In this document: in pieces, positions 55,475 through 64,000 of the stretch | Layout: each line of letters opens with the position of its first letter | Numbering within the stretch: position 1 is the first letter of the stretch | Assembly: GCF_000276665.1 (NCBI RefSeq) | Contig: NW_004955473.1 | Span: 791,234 to 855,233 of the forward strand | DNA: 64,000 nt | Reading direction: 5' to 3' | From: Chinchilla lanigera | Lineage: Eukaryota > Chordata > Mammalia > Rodentia > Chinchillidae | The notes under the pieces: generated by a model | What the model was told of the DNA's origin: nothing | The model's input: the letters and a program-made list of their open reading frames with translations, nothing else | The model's database searches: none | Translations under genes and position numbers: made by a program

Positions 55475-55850
55475 TGTATTAGTCATCTTTCCAATCACTG
55501 AGACACAATACCTGACACCAGCACTTTAAAGGGTGAGTTTATTTGGCTCACAGTTTCCAGTGGGTTTAGTCCGTGGGTGGCTGTCTCCAAGGGAAAAATA
55601 GCAAGAGCATGATAGAGAGAAGCTGCTTACACTATGGTGGCCAGGAAGGAGAGGGAGAGGGGAGAAAGGCCAGAGACAAAAGTGCTGTCTTCCAATTCAC
55701 ACCCCCAGTGACTCAAACAGCACAGCCAGCTATGAACTCATTAATGGACTCATCCACTATTGAATACAGTGCCCCTGTCATCCAATCATATTCCAAAAGA
55801 CCCACCTCTGAACATGTGATTTTGGGGGGATAGTGTATATCTAAGCCATA
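55475..55850 (-). repeat. Antisense MaLR-like LTR
   Basis: GTGTATTAGTCATCTTTCCA, GAGTTTATTTGGCTCACAGT, AAAGACCCACCTCTGAACAT and a right end ATATCTAAGCCATAGCA. Confidence 0.65.
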
Positions 55851-55859
55851 GCACTCCAT

Positions 55860-56390
55860 GAGCTTGTAGATGAGTCATTAGAAAAATGGCTGTGTACAAG
55901 TATGCTGATCATCTTTACCTTTGAGATCTGCTCAGGCCACATGGCAATTATATTGCTTTCATTGAAGATGAAATGCTTCAGGTCCCAACTATATTCATTA
56001 GGTGTAGATCTCCACACAAATTTATGATGTAGTTTTGGTTACATGGTCACTTGAGGTCCTACATTAGAAATTCAGTCTTGACCAGAAACTAGAAGCAAGA
56101 CTGGAATTGGTTGTAAAGGAGAAATTTTATTTCTTAAATGAACATAGGTTTCAGAGCTCCAGCAATGTTTCAGTGTGATTCTCTTCTATAGACTTTCACA
56201 AGTGGTCACAACATCTCAATCTGCTACAAATGTTTTGAGTTTATTAGGTGATAAGAGCCAAATATCAGAATAATTCCCACTAAAATTTCAACTAGCTAGA
56301 ATACCATCTCTTGCTCTGGGTCCTCTTGAAGTTGGAAAGTTTTTGAGTCACTCAGTAGATGGAAAGAAGTAGCCAGTCAAATGTGAGGTA
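55860..56390. other. Intergenic, no gene recognised
   Basis: No repeat or gene is supported. Confidence 0.35.
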
Positions 56391-56397
56391 TACACTT

Positions 56398-56490
56398 TTG
56401 TTTTGTTTTGTTTTTGGCAGTGCCAGTGATCAAACCCAGGGCCTTGCAAATGCTAAACACATAATCTACCACCTAGCTACAGCCCTGGAT
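56398..56490 (-). repeat. ID-type SINE, antisense
   Basis: A TTTTGTTTTGTTTTG tail, GTGATCAAACCCAGGGCCTT and CTAGCTACAGCCCTGG. Confidence 0.75.
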
Positions 56491-57065
56491 ATTAGTCAAA
56501 TGTGAGATGTGTTACCACCAACACCCACTGATATCCACTTAATGGTAGGGAGTGCAGGACATAACAACTTTTCATTCATTTTGGAGGGGACATCTACTAT
56601 GTCCCAGATCACTAGAGATACCTACCCTTACCCACTGTGGCTGCTCCTCTCTCATTGTACCAAAATTTTAATGAAGTGTCAGTAATTAATTACATGTTCT
56701 AGAAATCATCACCTATTTCTTGGCATCTAGAGTAAGTGCTAATTATTGCTCTCTAAGCTTAACCAAGATGATATCATTAGTGATATATTCTCATAATGAT
56801 ATTTTGTGAGATAGTGTGGTGATCAGTTCTCTGCAAGTTAGTGGCATATGGTTGAAGAGTTGAGATACACTGTAGCAAGATCATAGAGGTGTTCTGCTTC
56901 TGGTAGACTGTTAATTGTTGGTCCTCTCTCATTAAAATTTTGCTGTTTCTTATATCATGAATGTTTGCATTACTTTTGGTTTTATAAAATGCTATTAAAA
57001 TATTACTTATCCTGGGTATTGAGATATTTTGTACCCCCTGAAATTTTGTACCTCACTTGCCTTAT

Positions 57066-57196
57066 CTTGGTTCCAGTCTTTTTTTTTTTTTTTTTTGGTT
57101 TTTCTCCGGTACCGGGAACCGAACTCACGACCTTGCGCTTGCCAGGCAGGCGCTTTGCCGCTGAGCTAAATCCCCAGCCCCCTTGGTTCCAGTCTT
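57066..57196 (-). repeat. Young ID-type SINE with 15-bp TSD
   Basis: CTTGGTTCCAGTCTT is duplicated at 57066-57080 and 57182-57196. The antisense element between has a long T-run, GGTACCGGGAACCGAACTC and GCTGAGCTAAATCCCCAGCC. Confidence 0.92.
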
Positions 57197-57299
57197 GATT
57201 GATATACAGATAAAATGCTTTCAGTAAATCAACAACTACAGTTGTAGTCAGGTTTTGCAAGGGAGACATTACAGGACACATAATTTATAGGATTATTTT

Positions 57300-58090
57300 A
57301 TAGTAGTCACACAAAGAGTTTGGAACAAAAGAGTGCAGGAAATCTGTCCACACACTAAAGACCCAACGAATCCAGCTGAGGACCTAGATCCCACAGCAGT
57401 GTCCTGCATGAATTCAGCTGAAGACCAAGAGTCCATAACAGTGCCCCCCATGAGTCCAACTGCAGACTTAGAGCCCAGGACATGCCTCATGCAGGCCTGT
57501 TTCACGGATCTGCTCTCGGAAGGCCCCAAAGGTCAGTGGTGGAAGCTCGAAAGTCTGTGCCAGCAGACTGAGGGATCTGCAGTGGAGCCAGGAAGCAACA
57601 CTTAAAGTAAGAACCAGAGTTTCCCTGAAAGGTACCACAGCCATCCTCAGTGACGAAGAGGTCCTGAGGTCCTCCAACTATGAGAACAGTCAAATCCGTA
57701 CCAGAAAAGCCAGCAGGACAAGCTTCTTCAGGACACTGAACAGTGTACCATCTTCCCCTCCAGAGCCAGAAAGCGATGCTCAAAGTAAGGAGCAGAACTG
57801 TCCCAAAGTGAACTGCAGCCATCCTCAGCGACAACAAGGTCCTGAGCTCCTTCAATGATGAGAACAGCACAGTTCATATCAGGAAAGGCAGCATGACAAG
57901 CTCCTCCAGAACCAACAGCATCAGGAGAACCAACAGCCCCCTAACAGCACCTCTTCTTCTTCTCCAGTTCTCCTTTGTATGTTGTTGGCAACAGTCCTCA
58001 GGTGGGCCCTCCACATCCGGCACCAGACTGATCAGTAGAGCTGGGTGTTACAAGTTGACCACCAGTTGTCCATCCACCACAACTACTTAC
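57300..58090. repeat. Unclassified block with nested tandem repeats
   Basis: At 57370-57485 three units of about 48-54 bases begin GCTGAGGACC, GCTGAAGACC and ACTGCAGACT. From 57585 a longer unit (GAGCCAGGAAGC...TTAAAGTAAG, then CAGCCATCCTCAG) repeats once at 57763, a period of 178 bases, with a partial third copy near 57890. Composition is higher in GC than the flanks. On the - strand both 178-base copies read a hydrophobic peptide (LLTLSIAFWL and LVLTLSVASWL). No host gene or repeat family was recognised; an LTR or endogenous retroviral leader is possible. Confidence 0.5.
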
Positions 58091-58264
58091 CAAGTGGTTA
58101 TAAGATCATATCTGGAACAGTATCTATAGTCAGAGTTAAAACCTAAGGTCACTTTGAAACCAGTATGCCTTTAAAATAGCCAAATATGAATTAAATAATC
58201 TCTCCTATATTTTTAAAACTATTGCTGATGACATTTATCTCTGCAATTCTACCAGGGAGACTGT

Positions 58265-58655
58265 AATGGTTGATACATTGTGTCTACTTGAGAAGTTTAG
58301 AAGTTTAAGCAACTCAGCAGGGAGCCAGGGTCCTTACTTTGTAAACATCCTCATCCTGTGTAAGAGGAGGGCGCTGAGATGGTGTGAGTGCTACACCGGC
58401 CGTGGGGGGTGGCAGCATGCTTACAATATATAAGGGAGGAAAAGAGGCTTGCTCCCCCTTTTGGCTCTTGTTGCTTTTGCTGTCTTGTGCTGCCTTGAAG
58501 TGTTGCCCCTGTGCCTTGCCACCCTGCCTTGGAAACAACTGCTTACACACTGAAACCTCCGCAAAGTGGAGCTAAATAAACCTTTCCTTATTTAATTTTG
58601 AGTGTTGGGTATTTTCTCTCAGCAATAAGAGCAAAGTAACGAAGACAGAAACAAT
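58265..58655 (+). repeat. MaLR-like LTR, same group as 26965
   Basis: GTAATGGTTGATACATTGTG at the start, CACTGAAACCTCCGCAAAGT, AATAAACCTTTCCTTATTTA and TTTTCTCTCAGCAATAAGAG, ending near AACGAAGACA. Confidence 0.65.
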
Positions 58656-58659
58656 ATGG

Positions 58660-59870
58660 GTATTGCCTTTTCTTTGTTGTTGTTAAGGAAATAGAGCTCC
58701 AGGAAATTCTACTTGGCTATTTTTTCCTTAACAGTCTTAAAGTTCTGTCTCTGTTGCTCAGGGACCAAATCTATCATTTTCTGAGCATTAGAATTTAATT
58801 TATACCCCCAGGAACTGAAGATAGTGCCACCAGATTGGGTTTGGTGGGTTCACTGGGCCTTTAAAGACACTGACTAGGGCAAAAGCTACATTTCTATCTT
58901 GTCACTCCCTATCTTAAAAGTCTGTGGCTGGTGGCCCTAGCAGTCTCTCTGTTCAGAAACGAGTGTTAACTCAGAACTAGGGTATATAACTTTCCAAATG
59001 TGGGAGTACATTGTCTCTTGGATCTGTGCGCGATTGCTTCCAGGACTCTCCCGCTCCCATGCAGAGAACAGAATGTTCCTTAGGTAAAATGGAAGAGTAT
59101 TTTCATATACTCTATGCTCATCCTCCTATATATTGTCTCTAGATCTATTATAATGCTTCCTACAATGTAAATGTGACATAAATAGTTGTTATACTGCATT
59201 GTTCAGGGAATGATAAGAAAAAAGTCTGTACACGTTTATGACATATGCAGCCATCATAGGCCTACATCTTTTCTTGATTCGCAGTTGGCTGAATCCACAG
59301 ATGTTAACACAATATATGGACAGAGACTGTATTTTTCTTCCCCAGAGAAATGGCTGCAGTTTCACTTTGGGAAAGCAGGGAGCAAAATGCATACATACTT
59401 ACGATGTTCTGCCTGAAGGATTCCTAGCCATTCATTTACTCAGATCCTGGAATTTTGTGAAAGGCACTGGTTCTCTACTATGAAGTCAGGTCTTCATTCA
59501 CTAAACCAAGAGTTTTGTCAGTTTTAGAAGGACTTCACCAGCTTGTCCAGCTCTTTATATGCAAGGGTCCCCTCCTGTTCAATTAAATAATGCCAAAGAT
59601 TCCTGGGGAACACAATCCCTGATTACCGTATAAGCCCTGCTGCCTGTTCTAATGCTTGTCCCACATCTCTACCAGATCACCACCCCAGTTGTTTTTGCTA
59701 GCCCAGACCCCTTCTAATCTCCCTTGAGGCCCCGAAGCTCATTGCCACTAGCATCCTTATCTGTAGAAGGCCAGCCAATAAATCTACTTTGAAAGATAAG
59801 GGCACTGATTATCATCATTTTTCAATCATTGTAGTAAACAGCTACTTAGGTAGGAATTGTCAACTAAACA
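58660..59870. other. Intergenic, possible old repeat near 59150-59400
   Basis: No gene is supported. GATTCGCAGTTGGCTGAATC and neighbours resemble an old mammalian repeat that I could not name. The frames here (up to 81 codons) lack motifs. Confidence 0.3.
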
Positions 59871-59881
59871 AAAGGGAAACA

Positions 59882-60045
59882 GCCGGGCATGGTGGTGAAC
59901 ACCTATAATCCCAGCACTCAGTAAGCTGAGGCAGGAGGATCCTTGTGAGTCTGAGACCAGCCTGGGCTACAAAGTGAGCTCAATGCCAGTCTGAATGGCA
60001 TACTGAGACCCTGTCTCAAAAAAGAGGAAAAAAAAAGGGAAACAA
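59882..60045 (+). repeat. B1-type SINE
   Basis: GCCGGGCATGGTGGTGAACA, GAGGCAGGAGGATCCTTGTG, the paired GACCAGCCTGGGCTACAAAG and GCCAGTCTGAATGGCATACT, and an A tail. AAAAGGGAAACA-type flanks suggest the TSD. Confidence 0.88.
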
Positions 60046-60501
60046 ACGTAAAACATAGGAGAAATTTTGATGAAGAGCAAAAATTTTCATTATTTTTACA
60101 GTGTTTCACAGATTAGTTATTAGTTGCCATGGAAAAATAGTAACTGTAAAGTGGAAAAATAAGAAAATAATTTGACAGGACAATCAAAATTATCCTCACC
60201 TATGGAGCTGCAGAGAGAGATCCTATGCTTCCAAGTATTATGGCCTAAGAAAGACACAACATCAGTTACGTAGTTGTCTAGTCAGGGATGCATGACATGA
60301 ATGTAAATATGAGGGAATATCACACAAGCTCCAAATGAGGAATAGTCTATTAAAGCAAAAGGAAGGAGTGACTTTATTCTTCAAAAATCTTAATGTCACA
60401 AAAGATAGACTGTGTAAATGTTCCAGACTAAATGAGACTAAAGAGATGTGGCAACTAATTGCAATGTCTGGCCCCAGACTAAATATTGTGCTGAAGGGCA
60501 A

Positions 60502-60548
60502 AATATAGATATAGATATAGATATCTATCTATATATATATTATATATG
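60502..60548. repeat. (GATA)n self-complementary run
   Basis: ATATAGATATAGATATAG passes into ATATCTATCTATATATAT, so the run is an inverted repeat able to form a hairpin. Confidence 0.8.
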
Positions 60549-61682
60549 TTATAAGCAACAGTACTTGTAATTGAAAAAGTTAGAATATGGAGTTAGGTTA
60601 GATGAAATCTTTGTATTAATGTTAAATTTAATGACGTTTATTACGGTTATGTCAGGAAATATAAAAGCAAATGCATAATGATGTATTTAGGAATATACAA
60701 CTTTTAAATTTTTCAGAAAAATTACATGTATATATATGCAAGCATATATACTTAATATGTATGCAAGTGATAAAACAAATGAGATAAAATGCTAAAAATG
60801 GATCAATTTGGATGAAAACTATATGAGTGTTCTCTGTGCTATTTTCATTTTTGGAACTTTTCTAAAACTTTCACATTATTTTCAAATTAAACAAAAAGCT
60901 ATTTGGGCTTACTTTACCAATTTGTCTCCAGTCTTTAGTGAAGAGATAATCATCTGGCTTTTCCGGGGGTGTAATTAGGGAGTGAGCAAGTGAATCACAC
61001 TTGACAAGTTGAAAGACCTTGAGGTCCATCCTCCGCATCGCGCTGGGCAATTTTTTCTAGGTATTAGCACTTAGTCTAGATTTGTATTACTCAGATCAGG
61101 AACCGAATAGAAGTACACCCTCGGACTTCAGCTAAAAATAAAAAACCCCTCCATCACCTAGGTTTTGGGTATCTTTGACACTGACTTTGCCTTTGTACTG
61201 AGGCTTAACTGTGGCTAGCGGTATACTGGGAATGAAGAGGGGGGAATGAAGGGAATTGTTTTCCTCTAGAAGAAAGGAATAGTTTTATTAGACTAAGGGT
61301 GAGGTGAGGAGCTGCTTTCTCTGTCTAAGGATGAGATCCTTTCAGCAGTAGATCCATGAGTTTCAGTAGATATTTTGAAATGAGAAATTAGGCCTGTTGT
61401 TATACTTTTGTTCATTATCTGATGTTGTGAAACACAGGATTTCTTCCCTCTAAGTCCTAAGCAAAATCTGTGGAGTTCTCTAGAGTCTCACTCTCAGTGA
61501 GCACTTTGTTCTAGGGGAGCACTGGCCATAGCTTACATTTGTCATTCTACTACAGATGACAAGGAGCTATAAGCTCCTGTCTTGGCATGCAAACTGGAAC
61601 ATCACTGCCTCTTGCCCTAGCCTGCCAGACTACTGCTATGTACTATTCCAAGAAATGGGGAAAAAAAAGAAATGGATTTGTG

Positions 61683-62166
61683 CTATGGCTTTGATGTGTC
61701 TCTGAAACTTCCTGTGCTGGAAACTTAATCCCCAAATACATATGTTGATTGTACGTGGAAGTGGGGCCTTTGTGAGGTGATTAGTGCTAGGTAAGGCCAC
61801 CAGGGTGTGGCCTCATAATGGGAATGGTAGCTCTATAAGAAGAGAAAGCAAAACCTGAACTGAAACAGTGTTGTTCTTTCTCACCATGTGATGCTGTCCT
61901 CCACATTATGATATAGAAAGAAGCCTCGCACCAATGCTGTGACTAGGGAATTTATAAAGAATAGAAGTTTGTTTGGCTCACACTTCGGGAGACTGAGAAG
62001 CTTCAAGCCTCGATATCTTCCTTAGGATCCCTTCTGGCCAATAGTGAGTACTTCATACTCTTGGACTTTTCAGCCTCCAGAAACTTGAGCCCCAAAAAAC
62101 CTCTCCTCTTTGTAAGTTACCCCATCTCTGGCATTTTGTTACAGCAACAGAAATCAAAGTAAGACA
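61683..62166 (+). repeat. Chimeric MaLR LTR with an inverted internal piece
   Basis: The outer parts (TGGCTTTGATGTGTCTCTGA, GTGGGGCCTTTGTGAGGTGA; then GGACTTTTCAGCCTCCAGAA, GGCATTTTGTTACAGCAACA) read + strand MLT1 order. The central part (about 61930-62053) reads like antisense MaLR (AATTTATAAAGAATAGAAGT, TTTGGCTCACACTTCGGGAG). Confidence 0.55.
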
Positions 62167-62214
62167 ACTAGAAATAAATCTTAAATTTGGTTTTGTTAAA
62201 AAGAATTGTTACAT

Positions 62215-62365
62215 AGATTAACTTATGTCCTCTTATTATCACCACAACCATATGAGTTACAGCAGTTATTAGCTATATCTTATAGTGGAGAAACTGAGAC
62301 ACAAAGTGGTTAAGGTCCTCTTCAACTTAGTGGTGGAACCCAGTCTAGAATTTAGGTTATCTAAT
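62215..62365 (-). repeat. MIR SINE relic
   Basis: GTGGAGAAACTGAGACACAA, AGTGGTTAAGGTCCTCTTCA and GGTGGAACCCAGTCTAGAAT. Confidence 0.65.
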
Positions 62366-62774
62366 TCCTAGTTTTAGTGGAGAAGGCAAAGCCCAGTGCA
62401 AATACTGCTATTTGAAAATACTATGCAAATATTAAATATGTAACAAGAAGGAAGCAGAGACCCCTTTAATATGAAATAATCATTGCAATACTAAGTTATA
62501 AAAATGATATCTAAACGTAAATTCAAAAATTCTCTTTCCTACCAGTTTTCTCCCTCATTGTCTGCTCCAGTTAATGATACTGTTATCTATGCTAGTTGTT
62601 TTTCTCAGCTCTCAATTCTGGTTCTACACGGGCTCTTACAATTATAATCATATTGCCTTAGCAAAATGGGAGCCTTTCAAGAACCTTCAAGCCTGGATAT
62701 CTTCCTTAGGATCCCTTCTGGTCCATAATAAATACTTTGTAATTTTTCCCCAACTGTGTGTATGTGTGTGTGTT

Positions 62775-62965
62775 CCCACACACACTGAGAATTGAACCCA
62801 GGGCCTTTACACTGACTTACATTCCTAACCCTCTTTATTTATTATTTATTTATTTTGTTTGGAGGCAGAGTCTTACTAAATTGCTCAAATTTGCAATCCC
62901 CCTGCTTCAGCCTCTCTCACTGCTGGAATTATGGGCGTATACCACCACATTTGGCTTGCCTTGCT
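62775..62965 (-). repeat. ID/B1 dimeric SINE, antisense
   Basis: An antisense ID part (GAGAATTGAACCCAGGGCCT, then CATTCCTAACCC), a TTTATTTATT linker and an antisense B1 part (GGAGGCAGAGTCTTACTAAA to CACCACATTTGGCTT). Confidence 0.65.
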
Positions 62966-63474
62966 AAATTCTTATAGTTCAGCCTGCTCCCACAGCAGCC
63001 ATTTCTCTTTGCTTTGCAGTCACACACAACTCCAACTGTTCTTTAAATTTATTTTCTTAGGAAGTCTCATTCACCACCCTTTAGGCCTCCTCCACTTTAA
63101 AAGACACATATTAAGTGTCCTCCAAATTCTAGAGGACACAAATGAAGCTCAGAATAATTGGTTCTCTTGAAGCTTCTTTAATTTGGCCTGCACATTAGTG
63201 GTGGAGGAAGAACTGCATATCATTATGACAGTCTTCAAATTATTCCTCCCTCACGAATTATCTTTCCTGATCAACGTTATCTTGCCTTGTGTGGATAGGA
63301 GGCTGTTGATGGGCTAAGGGCTGCAGAATCTGTTTATAGTGCATTGAGCATGGTCTTTTCTGGATAATTCAACATAGTCATTTAGTGTGATGGTATTTGC
63401 CATGTATATTTTTAGCAACAATTTTAAGATAAAATTTCCATTTTTCATATTCTAATTCATGGGTAAGGGACATA

Positions 63475-63665
63475 TACAAAGGGTGATCAAAATATATGAT
63501 GACTGTGTAAATTAAAACATTTTACAGTAAAAGACACATTGCCATTAATCCCCTTCAAAATACCTCCCCTCACTTCAAACACACTTATCACATTGTTCTT
63601 GCCACTTTCTCAAGCAGTTCTGAAAGTCTTTTTTCATGAGTATCTTTGAATGCTGTGATTTTAAA
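63475..63665 (-). mobile_element. Mariner transposase C-terminus, inverted half
   Basis: On the - strand the frame reads KKDFQNCLRKWQEQCDKCV, then after one stop RYFEGD followed by a stop codon (TTA at 63545-63547 on the + strand). This is the conserved C-terminal signature of mariner (Tc1/mariner/IS630) transposases. The outer end GGGTGATCAAAATATATGAT resembles a mariner terminal repeat. It is a broken relic. Confidence 0.75.
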
Positions 63666-63739
63666 AATTCTGTATGGTGAATGCTGCAGCCGAGGGCTAT
63701 CCAATGGAAAGGCAAGCTCATAAAAACATTACGGTGTGA

Positions 63740-63905
63740 CTTCATCTGTCTTTTCACTGGATCTGGCACCATACAACTTCTGGCTCTTCCTCAAAGTCAA
63801 AAGGACCATGAAAGAGAAACATTTTGAATTGATTCAGGGCATTGAAGCTGCCAAAACAATGCAACTAAACTTTTGGAAATCCCAACAGTTTTATGCTGAG
63901 AAATA
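63740..63905 (+). mobile_element. Mariner transposase middle segment
   Basis: In one + frame from 63751 the peptide FSLDLAPYNFWLFLKVKRTM is read, followed by KEKHFELIQGIEAAKTMQL. This matches the mariner SPDLAPCDFWLFPxLK region, which lies just N-terminal to the KDFQNC...YFEGD part. That C-terminal part is on the opposite strand at 63475-63665, so the element is internally inverted. The third catalytic Asp (CDF) is Asn here, so it is inactive. Confidence 0.7.
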
Positions 63906-64000
63906 GCACATATTTTCTAGCATTTCCAGTTCCTAGAAAATAGCATAAGTTGATCTAACATTAGGTGATGCAAAGATGGAGATAGGGGACTTTAAAATCT

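Overview
The window is mammalian nuclear DNA, almost certainly from a rodent X chromosome. It is AT-rich and dense in interspersed repeats. No bacterial-style genes and no intact protein-coding gene were found. The repeats are tRNA-derived ID-type SINEs, 7SL-derived B1-type SINEs, ID/B1 dimers, L1 fragments, MaLR-like LTRs, MIR and L2 relics, and MER5-like and mariner DNA transposons. ID elements, B1 and ID/B1 dimers together indicate a rodent outside the mouse/rat lineage, with a squirrel-, beaver- or pocket-mouse-related lineage most plausible. This is inferred from repeat type, not from a species match.

The one clear gene locus lies at about 6.5-10.3 kb, on the + strand. A CpG island (about 6520-7800, interrupted by a 128-N gap) carries a perfect NRF1-type palindrome, GC boxes beside a TATTAAA box, a CACGTG E-box, an E2F-like site and two strong splice donors. 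At 9084-9963 all six precursors of the miR-106a~363 cluster follow in canonical order: mir-106a, mir-18b, mir-20b, mir-19b-2, mir-92a-2 and mir-363. The island is the likely promoter of the noncoding host transcript (Kis2 in mouse). Its RNA would be cropped by Drosha/DGCR8 into six hairpins with four seed types (AAAGUGC, AAGGUGC, GUGCAAA, AUUGCAC). A splice acceptor fused directly to a donor (CAG|GTGAGT) lies 69 bases upstream of mir-106a and could be a recursive splice site.

1-5.3 kb is AT-rich intergenic DNA with no recognised gene. 5.3-6.5 kb is a more GC-rich shelf leading into the island. 10-36 kb is intergenic DNA with SINEs, MIR/L2 relics, MaLR-like LTRs, microsatellites, a 59-bp-arm inverted repeat and a poly(A)-only insertion. 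36-53.4 kb is L1-rich: a 5'-truncated L1 with target-site duplication, a decayed ORF2 copy at 44-47 kb that itself carries an L1 3' end and an ID element, and an antisense L1 ending at an N gap beside a 276-bp-period repeat. 53.4-64 kb holds more LTRs and SINEs, an unclassified tandem-repeat block at 57.3-58.1 kb, and an internally inverted mariner fossil at the right end.

The many short open frames (60-214 codons) have no coding signature except the decayed L1 and mariner pieces. Those in the CpG island are stop-poor only because of base composition.
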